The position numbers were made by a program, and so were the translations under genes. A stretch of 64,000 nucleotides of DNA, taken from Dehalococcoidia bacterium. Lineage in GTDB: Bacteria; Chloroflexota; Dehalococcoidia; GIF9; UBA5629. Location: the NCBI GenBank assembly GCA_041653995.1, contig JBAZEK010000001.1:806001-870000 (forward strand), given 5' to 3'. A model generated the notes under the pieces. It worked only from the letters and a program-made list of their open reading frames with translations, was not told the DNA's origin and searched no databases. Shown here in pieces: positions 1-7,334 of the stretch; position 1 is the first letter of the stretch, and each line of letters opens with the position of its first letter.

Positions 1-139
1 ACACACCAAACAATACGCCAGGCTGGCCTCAACCATGAAGGACGCCGTCTCACAGTACTGCGCCGAGGTGAAATCCGGAGCCTTTCCCTCGGACGAACAC
101 GCTGCTTCCATGGACGAGGGCCTGCTGAAGGACCTTTAG
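1..139 (+). CDS. panB: 3-methyl-2-oxobutanoate hydroxymethyltransferase, C-terminal end (partial)
   Basis: Only the last 45 codons are in the window; the reading frame runs from base 2 to a TAG at 137-139. The visible tail has the PanB pattern of K-Q-Y-A near its start, then a stretch like Y-x-x-x-V-K-S-G-x-F-P-x-x-E-H, typical of the C-terminal helix of ketopantoate hydroxymethyltransferase. PanB adds a hydroxymethyl group from methylenetetrahydrofolate to 2-oxoisovalerate in pantothenate synthesis. The assignment rests on this short tail plus the panC gene that starts five bases after the stop, which is the usual panB-panC order. Confidence 0.85.
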   Translation, partial: HTKQYARLASTMKDAVSQYCAEVKSGAFPSDEHAASMDEGLLKDL

Positions 140-144
140 AAACC

Positions 145-978
145 TTGAATGTCGTTCGCAGCATAGCCGAGATGAAGAAGCTGCGCCGGCAGTGCAAAGG
201 CAGTGTAGGGCTGGTACCCACCATGGGCTACCTGCACGAGGGGCATCTGGAGCTGGTGCGGCGGGCCAAATCCGAGAATCCCGTCGCCGTGGCCACCATC
301 TTCGTCAATCCCACGCAGTTCGGTCCCGCCGAAGATTTCAAGTCATACCCGCGCGACCTCGACCGCGACTGCGCGCTGCTGGACAAAGTCGAGACCGACA
401 TTGTCTTCGTACCGTCGGACAAAGAGATGTACCCCGACGGTTACGACACCTGGGTGGAGGTCCGGGGCATAACCTCCAAACTGGAGGGGAAATCGAGGCC
501 CACGCACTTCCAGGGCGTGACGACCGTCTGCAACAAGCTATTTAATATCATCGAACCTGATAAAGCCTACTTCGGGCAGAAAGACGCCCAGCAGGCCTTT
601 GTGATACGGAAGATGGTGTCCGACCTCAATATGAACCTTGAGATTGTCGTCTGCCCTACCGTGAGGGAGAGCGACGGCCTGGCCATGAGCAGCCGTAACA
701 CCTATCTGACCACGGAGGAGCGTCCTTCGGCGGTGGCGCTGTATAAATCGCTCTGCCTGGCAAAGGACATGTATGACAAAGGAGAGAGGGATGCGGACGC
801 GATCAAAAAAGCCATGAACGGCCTGATCTCCGCTGTGCCCGCTGCAAAGATCGACTACATCAGCATCGCCGATACGGTCAGGCTGGACGAGGTGGATGTT
901 ATACGGGGCAGGGTGCTGATATCGCTGGCGGTCAGGCTGGGCAAGCCCAGGCTGATCGATAACATCATATTAGGGTGA
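145..978 (+). CDS. panC: Pantothenate synthetase
   Basis: Joins pantoate and beta-alanine using ATP, through a pantoyl-adenylate, to make pantothenate for CoA synthesis in the cytoplasm. The 277-residue protein has the usual family length. The nucleotidyl-transferase H-x-G-H signature is H-E-G-H at residues 31-34, F-G-Q-K-D-x-Q-Q lies at 143-150, and M-S-S-R-N near 181-185 takes the place of the KMSKS loop. The start is a TTG five bases after the panB stop. It gives the family N-terminus V-V-R-x-I-A-E-M, and a GAAGGA motif lies about 12 bases upstream. The ATG at 149 is in another frame and stops at once. It is probably translated together with panB. Confidence 0.96.
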   Translation: MNVVRSIAEMKKLRRQCKGSVGLVPTMGYLHEGHLELVRRAKSENPVAVATIFVNPTQFGPAEDFKSYPRDLDRDCALLDKVETDIVFVPSDKEMYPDGYDTWVEVRGITSKLEGKSRPTHFQGVTTVCNKLFNIIEPDKAYFGQKDAQQAFVIRKMVSDLNMNLEIVVCPTVRESDGLAMSSRNTYLTTEERPSAVALYKSLCLAKDMYDKGERDADAIKKAMNGLISAVPAAKIDYISIADTVRLDEVDVIRGRVLISLAVRLGKPRLIDNIILG

Positions 979-1007
979 CTTCTATATTGCGGGCACACCT
1001 GAAGGTA

Positions 1008-1018
1008 CGCCCCTACAA
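1008..1018. repeat. CGCCCCTAC motif, short dispersed repeat
   Basis: The sequence ACGCCCCTACA beside the 82-bp palindrome recurs almost unchanged at 32893-32902 at the edge of another palindrome. It is probably the end of a degraded dispersed intergenic repeat. No function is proposed. Confidence 0.4.
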
Positions 1019-1028
1019 ACTTTCACCG

Positions 1029-1110
1029 GTCATTGCGAGCGAAGCGTGGCAATCTTGCGTACTCGCAATCACGTACAAGATTGCTTCGTCACTACGTTCC
1101 TCGCAATGAC
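1029..1110. repeat. 82-bp palindromic intergenic element, copy 1
   Basis: Begins GTCATTGCGAG and ends CTCGCAATGAC, a perfect 11-bp terminal inverted repeat. Inside, CAATCTTG and CAAGATTG form a second inverted pair, so the RNA would fold into a long hairpin. Its reverse complement matches the element at 11797-11878 at 73 of 82 positions by direct comparison. It lies between the convergent panC and MFS genes, so it could also act as a bidirectional transcription barrier. No coding capacity is visible, so it is REP-like or MITE-like. Confidence 0.88.
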
Positions 1111-1115
1111 ACGGG

Positions 1116-2342
1116 CTACGGTTTTTCCCTGATAAATACCATTAATCCTATGACCGCGATAACTGCCATAGCCGCGCCGAAATAAAAGGGGGCCGCCGGG
1201 CTGACCGCCTGCCAGAGCCACCCCGCTATCAAACTGGCCGGAAGCAACGTTATACCCACCACCCCGTGATAAGCCCCGAAGGCCGTGCCCCGCCTGTCTT
1301 CAGGCACCAGGTCGCAAACCAGGGCTCTGGCCACACCCTCGGCCAGGCCGTAATATACGCCGTACATCGCCCACAGCACCCAGGCCGTCCATTCCACATC
1401 GAAGAGGGCGAAGCCCAGATAGACCAGCGCAAAGATGGTCCACCCTACAGCGATGATCTTCTTTCTGCCCAGCTTGTCGGAGAGGATGCCTGCCGGCATT
1501 GAGACCAGCGCGTAGACGGCATTGAACACGATCAACATGAGAACGATATAGAGAACGTTGTTCCCCAGGTTTTGCGCCCTCAGTATCAGGAAGGCGTCGC
1601 TGGAATTGCCCAGCGTGAAAATGAAACAGATGATCAGAAACAGCTTGAACCTGCCGGTGAAGGCTGTCGTAGCAGGCGGCTCAGCGCTACTCACACCCGC
1701 CAGCCCGGACTCAGAGACGGCGCAGCTCTGTTTGGGAGGCTCATGGATAAACAGAAAGAAAAACAGCGCGATGAAAGCCGGTATCACACCCAGAATGACC
1801 AGCCAGCGGTAGGCATCGGCCTGCAGGGACAGTACCTCACCCTGAACCAGGAATATCACCGCCGCGGCGATGACCAGTCCCAGGGCGGCGCCCGAGGTGT
1901 CCATGGCGCGGTGGAAGCCGAAGGCCTTTCCCCTCTCCGACTCATCGCAGGAATCGCCTACCATAGCGTCCCTGGGCGCGGTGCGTATACCCTTGCCGAA
2001 CCTATCGGTGAATTTAATCGCCATCACCGGGCCCCAGCTGCCGGCTATCAGCATGAAAGGTTTGGCCAGCGTGGAGAGGGCATAGCCGATAAAAGACAGT
2101 TCCTTGCGGTTGCCGATCTTATCGCTCAGCCATCCGCTGGCGACTTTGAGCAGCGACGCCGTGCTTTCGGCCACGCCCTCGACCAGTCCTATGATAATCG
2201 TGCCGGTCTGCAGTATATTGGCCAGGAAAAGCGGCATCAGTGTGAAGATGAGCTCGCTGCTCACGTCCGTGAGGAAGCTCACTGCGCCCAGCCAGAAGAT
2301 GTTGGGGTTTAACCCGAATATTTTCCTGTCTTTATCTGGCAT
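1116..2342 (-). CDS. Major facilitator superfamily transporter
   Basis: A 408-residue integral membrane protein with about twelve hydrophobic segments, the usual size and layout of an MFS carrier. The loop after TM2 carries G-W-L-S-D-K-I-G-N-R-K, the MFS motif A pattern, repeated in the second half as G-I-L-S-D-K-L-G-R-K-K. A further conserved stretch, F-G-K-G-I-R-T-A-P-R-D, follows TM4. The substrate cannot be told from sequence. Its ATG lies 11 bases inside the end of the upstream lipoprotein peptidase gene, so the two are translationally coupled. That pairing could mean uptake of peptidase products, but this is inference. Confidence 0.88.
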   Translation of the reverse strand: MPDKDRKIFGLNPNIFWLGAVSFLTDVSSELIFTLMPLFLANILQTGTIIIGLVEGVAESTASLLKVASGWLSDKIGNRKELSFIGYALSTLAKPFMLIAGSWGPVMAIKFTDRFGKGIRTAPRDAMVGDSCDESERGKAFGFHRAMDTSGAALGLVIAAAVIFLVQGEVLSLQADAYRWLVILGVIPAFIALFFFLFIHEPPKQSCAVSESGLAGVSSAEPPATTAFTGRFKLFLIICFIFTLGNSSDAFLILRAQNLGNNVLYIVLMLIVFNAVYALVSMPAGILSDKLGRKKIIAVGWTIFALVYLGFALFDVEWTAWVLWAMYGVYYGLAEGVARALVCDLVPEDRRGTAFGAYHGVVGITLLPASLIAGWLWQAVSPAAPFYFGAAMAVIAVIGLMVFIREKP

Positions 2343-3597
2343 ATTCGAGCATCTTGGTCAGCACCTGCTTGCCTAACTCGACATTATCGCGATCGGGGCA
2401 ATGCCGGCCGTCCGGGATATAAAAATAATAACCTTGCGAGATCTTATAGTCTTTTTCCAGCCCCAATCCCTGCCAGGGGTCCATGCCGCCGCAGACGTAA
2501 ACCAGCGGCACCTTCAAATCGGCCAGTCTGGAGCGCGGGGACCAGGCTGGTTTGACCGCGGATTCGGGGTCCTTGCCGAACAGCGCCCGGCTCTCCACGA
2601 AGAAATCGTCCCTGCTGCGGTTGAAGACGCCGTCGCTGCCGGCGGACAGCTCGAAGATGCCCGTCTCAGCGCACTGCTGGTAACGCCACACGCGCCAGCC
2701 GTATTTGCCCGTTATCGCCTCGTCACGTGAAAGCGTAATTTTGGCATTTGCTTCAGCATATTGCATCCCTGTTTTTTGGGCGATTGCATCGTCGATCATA
2801 TGCAGCACGCCCATGAACGCCGGTGTGGGAAGATTTGAGGCAGCCTGGAAGACCGGCATGTATGACTTGTATCGTCCATACTGGGTCATGCCGTGGATGA
2901 ATCCGACCAGGAGTTCCCGCTCCAGCCAGTTTGAGTCGAACATCTCGACAGGCTCAAGGTTCTTGATATGTTGCGTCAGGCGGGCGTAGGTCTCGGGGCC
3001 CATGGTGATGCGCACCTGTTTGTCATAGGCATCCATGGTGAAAGGCCAGTCGATCACGCCGCTGGAGGAAAGCGTTACGTTGACGTCGTCGGGATATATG
3101 GCCGCAAAATCAACTGATAGGCCGCCGCCGTAGCTGTAACCGGCGGACATCCAGGGACCTGTGTACGTCTTTTTAAGCTCGGCAATGACCTGGTGATAAT
3201 CAGCCAGGGCCTGGCCCACCGTCACGTATGCGGGAACGGTCTGGTCGCTGTCGGAACTGACACTCTGGCCGTAGCCGCGGTGCTCGGCCTGGATGAAGAT
3301 GACGTCGGTCGGCGCGCCGTACATATTCCATGTAGCTGCCAATTCCTGATTTGTCAGGTCGTGCTCGTTCCCCAGGATAAAGAAAACGGGTGAGCTGTTG
3401 GGAGCGTTGTGCGGGACCAGTATAAATATCTCCTGATCGAAACGCGCACCGTCAGGACTGGCGTGGTCCAGCGGCTGGGAGATTATAATGCGTGTAAGCT
3501 CGTAATTCTTTTCCGCCGGGGCGCATGACAGAAAGGGGACGCAAAGCATCAATGCAATAAGGAAGACCAGGACGGTATTAAACACGGATTTTCTCAT
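2332..3597 (-). CDS. S28/S37-type serine peptidase, lipoprotein
   Basis: Predicted exported lipoprotein peptidase of 421 residues. The signal peptide ends in a lipobox with Cys25 (F-L-S-C). The alpha/beta-hydrolase fold is marked by Q-P-L-D-H (41-45), E-H-R-G-Y-G-Q-S (105-112) and the nucleophile elbow G-Y-S-Y-G-G with Ser155. The likely acid and base are Asp373 in G-M-D-P-W and His399 in G-R-H-C-P-D. This layout matches the S28 (prolyl carboxypeptidase) and S37 (tripeptidyl aminopeptidase) families, which remove short peptides at or next to proline. It shares an operon with the MFS gene and has a promoter-like sequence at 3625-3653. The exact subfamily and substrate are uncertain. Confidence 0.82.
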   Translation of the reverse strand: MRKSVFNTVLVFLIALMLCVPFLSCAPAEKNYELTRIIISQPLDHASPDGARFDQEIFILVPHNAPNSSPVFFILGNEHDLTNQELAATWNMYGAPTDVIFIQAEHRGYGQSVSSDSDQTVPAYVTVGQALADYHQVIAELKKTYTGPWMSAGYSYGGGLSVDFAAIYPDDVNVTLSSSGVIDWPFTMDAYDKQVRITMGPETYARLTQHIKNLEPVEMFDSNWLERELLVGFIHGMTQYGRYKSYMPVFQAASNLPTPAFMGVLHMIDDAIAQKTGMQYAEANAKITLSRDEAITGKYGWRVWRYQQCAETGIFELSAGSDGVFNRSRDDFFVESRALFGKDPESAVKPAWSPRSRLADLKVPLVYVCGGMDPWQGLGLEKDYKISQGYYFYIPDGRHCPDRDNVELGKQVLTKMLEYAR

Positions 3598-3624
3598 GAT
3601 ACCTGCCTAAAAAAGATTTCTTAT

Positions 3625-3653
3625 ATTGTAGATTAAGCAGGGCTGCCTGCCAA
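3625..3653 (-). promoter_or_regulatory. Promoter of the peptidase-MFS operon
   Basis: On the minus strand, TTGGCA is followed after 17 bases by TACAAT, both close to the primary sigma consensus, about 30 bases upstream of the ATG at 3597. Confidence 0.6.
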
Positions 3654-3756
3654 TCCATTAAAACTTGACCAAAAAAATCATTGCACACTTCAGGCTTTTG
3701 TTTTGTATATGCTAATTCGACGCAAATAGTGCCTTGGTACCATTGTAAACAAGCAG

Positions 3757-4335
3757 CTATTTTACGAGCACTAGCGCGTAAAAGTCTCTTTCATCTGCCC
3801 TGGTTTTCACCACGTTAATAGGTAGGCCATTACCTCTTGCCGTAGCGTAGACATCAATGCCACACGCTTCCATAGATGGTCTGGCCTTGTCAGGATGCTT
3901 GCACGTTTGGGAAGTATCGCAGTCGGAACAGAGGGTGCAGGGCCCACTCTTAGTGGCCCACGCCTTGTAATATCCTGCCAGAAAGAGTGACCTTTCCAGG
4001 GTTATAGCTGCCTTACTCAATTTTCCAACCGACTGCCACCCTCTCTTGATATGGCGGTGAAGAAGGATTGCGTATCTGTATGAGTCAAGCACCTTCCGCA
4101 TGTCTTCAGGCGCTGGTGAAAATGGCGGACAGCAGAGGCAACCGGAATAACCGCCGCAGCCGAACCGACATTTCAATCTAACCCACGGAGCAGTAATCAC
4201 CGTGGCAGTCTCAATAATGACCGCATCGTCTACTCCGCTTTTAAGCATTATATCCAAGTATGGCCTTAATTTGGTGGCGATATTATCTGTGCCACCTTGC
4301 TTTCCTTTCTCTCTTTCTTTGCTCATATCCCTCAT
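3757..4335 (-). CDS. DUF2284 cysteine-rich metal-binding protein
   Basis: A 192-residue soluble protein matching the DUF2284 pattern. A first cysteine group (56, 60, 66, 68, 69) sits in C-R-F-G-C-G-G-Y-S-G-C-x-C-C-P-P. A second (133, 136, 139, 145, 158) sits in C-T-L-C-x-x-C ... C ... P-S-M-E-A-C-G-I-D, followed by the family motif near A-R-G-N-G. Family members are predicted to bind a metal or Fe-S centre; no reaction is established. Two ATGs are possible (4335 and 4326), each preceded by a copy of AGGGAT, and the second has better Shine-Dalgarno spacing. It is divergent from another cysteine-rich protein gene. Confidence 0.85.
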   Translation of the reverse strand: MRDMSKEREKGKQGGTDNIATKLRPYLDIMLKSGVDDAVIIETATVITAPWVRLKCRFGCGGYSGCLCCPPFSPAPEDMRKVLDSYRYAILLHRHIKRGWQSVGKLSKAAITLERSLFLAGYYKAWATKSGPCTLCSDCDTSQTCKHPDKARPSMEACGIDVYATARGNGLPINVVKTRADERDFYALVLVK

Positions 4336-4481
4336 ATCCCTCTAACCAAATCATGACAGGATTCTACCGGTTCCCTTAGAGACTAGCAAAACTGGCAAAA
4401 AACAAATTTCAATAAACCTGATATTATTTACAGAATTAATTATTTTCATAGATATCTACCTGAGCGGGAGGAATTCGTAAT

Positions 4482-5537
4482 ATGGAAACTGTAGATCCTA
4501 TTTACAGGGAATTTGCATCCAGATTGGGACAGCCTGATTCGCACTACCTGCCTCGCATACTGGCCAAGCTGGCCAATCTCGAACAGGCAAAGATAATTCG
4601 AGAACTTCCTTCAACCCCGCAGGAAATAGCCGGAAAACTCGGTATCGATGTAAAAGCAGTTGAACTGCATATAAGAGAATTATTTGAGAAGGGTGTAATT
4701 TTTTACACCAAAAAAGGTCCCCAGATGGCTCGCAGTCTCATGCAGTTACATGATGCCGCGCTGTGCAATCCGAAATACGACGAAATGCTGGGGAACGAGT
4801 TCTTTGACCTATTCACAGCCCTGATGAATGAGGAGATAGGACCGGTCGCGATCACCGAGGTGCTGGCCGGGGCCGGCTCAGGGCAACCTATGATGAGGAT
4901 TATACCAAGATGGAAATCAATAAAGGACATACCAGGAGTCCTGCCGTGTGAAGATGTGAGGGAGATAATCAAAGCACAGAGTACGCTGGCACTGGTGCCC
5001 TGCTGCTGTAAACGCGAATACAGGCAAAGGCAATGCGGGACACCTACGAATAGTTGTATCAGCATTGGAAAGACGGCCCAGTACAATATCGATCGTGGGG
5101 CCGGACGGCAAATGACTGCAGAAGAGGCACTGAAGGTAATTGATGAGTGCGACGATTACCCGCTGATACACGTCGCTCCAAACCAGACCGTTTTGAACCA
5201 GGTATTCTGCAACTGCCACTCGTGTTGCTGCGGATTCCTGCATCCTGTATTGTCACAGACTAAATTCGAGATATCACAGGCTATCGCCAGAAGCCGTTTT
5301 GAAGTTACTGTGGACGCAAAGGAATGCATCCAATGCGGGATTTGCGTGGAAAGATGCCAGTTTAAAGCAAATTCTATGGAATATAACCAGGAAACCGGCG
5401 ACGAATGCTCAAAGACGGATATCGATAGATGCCTGGGCTGCGGCGCCTGCGTCACTTCCTGTCCTTCAGGCGCCAGAAAAATGAAACTGGTCCGTCCGCC
5501 GGAACATATACCCGGAACCGTCGGCGGTATCTACTGA
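4482..5537 (+). CDS. Winged-helix / cysteine-rich / 4Fe-4S ferredoxin fusion protein
   Basis: A 351-residue protein with three parts. Residues about 25-80 look like a winged helix (T-P-Q-E-I-A-G-K-L-G-I-D-V-K-A-V, then a recognition helix and a wing). The middle carries unusual cysteine groups: C-C-C at 174-176, C185, C192, and C243, C245, C248-C250. The C-terminus (282-327) is a two-cluster bacterial ferredoxin with C-I-Q-C-G-I-C-x-x-x-C and C-L-G-C-G-A-C-x-x-x-C-P. Similar proteins occur in anaerobes, annotated only as 4Fe-4S proteins. A redox-sensing or electron-transfer role is inference. A GGGAGGAA ribosome site 8 bases before the ATG sets the start. Confidence 0.85.
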   Translation: METVDPIYREFASRLGQPDSHYLPRILAKLANLEQAKIIRELPSTPQEIAGKLGIDVKAVELHIRELFEKGVIFYTKKGPQMARSLMQLHDAALCNPKYDEMLGNEFFDLFTALMNEEIGPVAITEVLAGAGSGQPMMRIIPRWKSIKDIPGVLPCEDVREIIKAQSTLALVPCCCKREYRQRQCGTPTNSCISIGKTAQYNIDRGAGRQMTAEEALKVIDECDDYPLIHVAPNQTVLNQVFCNCHSCCCGFLHPVLSQTKFEISQAIARSRFEVTVDAKECIQCGICVERCQFKANSMEYNQETGDECSKTDIDRCLGCGACVTSCPSGARKMKLVRPPEHIPGTVGGIY

Positions 5538-5567
5538 TCGCCCCGATTACCGGTATGCGGCGATTAA

Positions 5568-5591
5568 GCCGGGACTAGATTGAAGCCCGGC
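5568..5591. terminator. Hairpin between convergent genes
   Basis: GCCGGG and CCCGGC form a 6-bp GC stem around a 12-base loop, between the converging ends of the ferredoxin-fusion gene and the sirtuin gene. No clear T-run follows on either strand, so termination is only plausible. Confidence 0.3.
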
Positions 5592-5603
5592 GGCTGAAAC
5601 CGG

Positions 5604-6311
5604 CTACGTTTTCAGTATCTTCTTTAATCGATCCACTGCCTCCGGCAGTACTTCCCCAGTGCTCTCCCAGAAACGTAGATCACATATCTTATCCAGCGGT
5701 GTCTCTCCCTGGTTAATGATGACCAGCTTTGCACCGGCTTTGTGAGCTATATCAGGCATTTCTGCAGCAGGTTGGACAACCAGGCTTGAGCCGGCGACAA
5801 TGAAACTTTCGCTCAGCCGGGAGTGATGGGCGGACTCATCATACGCCCTGCGGGGAATCGGATCGCCGAAATTGACCACGCTCGAAACCAGTTTGCCTTT
5901 CTCGCAGATCGGGCAACCTGTATTCAGCAGGTCGGGAAAGGAGTCGATCTGATTGGCACATGAGGTACATCTCAGTTTGGTGATGTTTCCATGAAACTCG
6001 GCGATCAATTCGGGCTTAATGCCCGACCTTAAATGCAGATTATCGACATTCTGTGTGATGAGGAATTTGAGCATGCCCATGTCCTGCAATTCAACAATCG
6101 CCTGATGGGCCTGGTTCGGCTCCACCTCTGTCCAGTCTACACCGGTGGGCGGCGGCAGCCCCTTCGCCTTCCTTGTCCACAACCCGTCAGGACCCCTGAA
6201 ATCCGGCAACCCCGATTCAGTGCTGATTCCCGCCCCGGTGAAGACCACCAGGTATTTGGCCTGCGCCATCCACTGAGCCAGCGTGTCGATTCTTTCGTTT
6301 AAATCAGCCAT
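5604..6311 (-). CDS. cobB: NAD-dependent protein deacylase (sirtuin)
   Basis: Removes acyl groups from lysines using NAD, giving nicotinamide and O-acyl-ADP-ribose. The 235-residue protein has the full sirtuin signature: G-A-G-I-S-T-E-S-G-L-P-D-F-R-G at 26-40, T-Q-N-V-D-N-L-H at 86-93, catalytic His107 in E-F-H-G-N, and zinc cysteines 115, 118, 133 and 136. G-S-S-L-V-V-Q-P-A-A and the asparagine of I-I-N-Q-G complete the NAD pocket. The window also encodes GNAT-fused acyl-CoA synthetases of the protein-acetyltransferase type, so it may reverse acylation in the same cell; this is inference. It is transcribed alone, divergent from the YhhN gene. Confidence 0.95.
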   Translation of the reverse strand: MADLNERIDTLAQWMAQAKYLVVFTGAGISTESGLPDFRGPDGLWTRKAKGLPPPTGVDWTEVEPNQAHQAIVELQDMGMLKFLITQNVDNLHLRSGIKPELIAEFHGNITKLRCTSCANQIDSFPDLLNTGCPICEKGKLVSSVVNFGDPIPRRAYDESAHHSRLSESFIVAGSSLVVQPAAEMPDIAHKAGAKLVIINQGETPLDKICDLRFWESTGEVLPEAVDRLKKILKT

Positions 6312-6340
6312 TGTCTGACCGCTTTGCCAACCTGAATTCT

Positions 6341-6383
6341 ATTATATACGTTATGCTGAAAAGCAGTACCTGTCTGGTATAAT
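6341..6383. promoter_or_regulatory. Divergent promoter pair, sirtuin and YhhN genes
   Basis: Minus strand: TATAAT at 6341-6346 about 30 bases before the sirtuin ATG. Plus strand: an extended minus-10, TGGTATAAT, ending at 6383, 35 bases before the YhhN ATG at 6418. Neither has a strong minus-35. Confidence 0.5.
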
Positions 6384-6417
6384 AGTCCAAGCTTTAATTA
6401 TTCGCGGGGAGGCCGAT

Positions 6418-7176
6418 ATGACTGCGACCAAGCGCGCCATTGTAATAGCACTGCTTTTCGTTATCCTTTTCCTTTTCGGCGGATACACCACGCTGGACTG
6501 GTACCAGTTCCTGACCGGCACGGCCGACTTCGCCCGGCCCGAGATTCCCTACGTGCGCGCAACCAAGGTTGCAGTTTCATTCATCTGTGCCATCCTGGTT
6601 TTCCTCATCGGCAGGGACGGCTTTAACCGCGGCGACACTAAACGCCTGGTGCTGGCATACGCCGCCATCGCCGTGGGCGATATCTTCCTGGTCTTCGATA
6701 TAAACATGATCGGCATGCTGGTCTTCGCCGTCGCGCACGTTTTCTTTATCATACGCAATGGATGGGGGCTCAAGGACTATTTCAAAAATAAATCAACCTC
6801 AAACCGGACCTGGGATATACTCTCGGCGCTGTTCATACTGGCGATAGCCGGGGTCGCGATGGGATGGTTCTTCCTCCCAGCACTGGGGCCAAGCCTGATG
6901 TTCTACCTGCTGGCGATCTACAGCCTGTTTCTGGGCGTCTCCCTTTGGGCGGCCTGGGCCGCAGTGCGGATCGGCTTCATGCCCAAAGCCAACGCCTGGC
7001 TGGTGGCCATCGGACTATCCTGCTTTTTCGTCAGCGACCTGCTGGTGGGCGTGCATTTCGCCACTGAGCCGGGCCGGTTCCAGACCTGCGCCATCTATAT
7101 CACATGGCTTTTCTACACACCAGGACTGGTGCTGCCGGCACTGAGCGGCTACAGGCTGGACCGCAAAGCCGCCTGA
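6418..7176 (+). CDS. YhhN/TMEM86-family membrane protein
   Basis: A 252-residue polytopic membrane protein with about eight hydrophobic segments. The YhhN hallmarks are visible: A-V-G-D-I-F-L-V-F near residues 80-88, a G-x-x-x-F-A-x-A-H-V helix, and F-F-V-S-D-L-L-V near 200-207, with the aspartates placed in membrane segments. Eukaryotic relatives (TMEM86) hydrolyse the vinyl-ether bond of lysoplasmalogens; the bacterial function is unproven. Plasmalogens are made by many anaerobes, so that activity would fit. A GGGGAGG site 7 bases before the ATG supports the start. It stands alone between two promoters. Confidence 0.75.
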   Translation: MTATKRAIVIALLFVILFLFGGYTTLDWYQFLTGTADFARPEIPYVRATKVAVSFICAILVFLIGRDGFNRGDTKRLVLAYAAIAVGDIFLVFDINMIGMLVFAVAHVFFIIRNGWGLKDYFKNKSTSNRTWDILSALFILAIAGVAMGWFFLPALGPSLMFYLLAIYSLFLGVSLWAAWAAVRIGFMPKANAWLVAIGLSCFFVSDLLVGVHFATEPGRFQTCAIYITWLFYTPGLVLPALSGYRLDRKAA

Positions 7177-7245
7177 GACAGCCACCGGCCTGTGTGCCGT
7201 TAAGTTTGATTTTGAAGCCGGTTTCTGATAGATTATTTAACTGGT

Positions 7246-7275
7246 TTGACTGCTGTCATTTATTTTATATCTAAT
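7246..7275 (+). promoter_or_regulatory. Promoter of the Nfn-like operon
   Basis: TTGACT, an 18-base spacer, then TCTAAT, about 60 bases before the first ATG of the flavoprotein operon. It lies in an AT-rich gap of 158 bases. Confidence 0.5.
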
Positions 7276-7334
7276 TCCACCAGGTACACCTGTCCCTTGA
7301 ACCTTAACCTTACATTTTCGGAGGTTAGCACATC

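Noticed and set aside
149..166. ATG start for panC at 149
   Set aside because: It is in a different frame and ends after five codons; the TTG at 145 gives the family N-terminus.
1572..2312. 246-codon plus-strand frame
   Set aside because: Antisense to the MFS transporter gene, no homology features.
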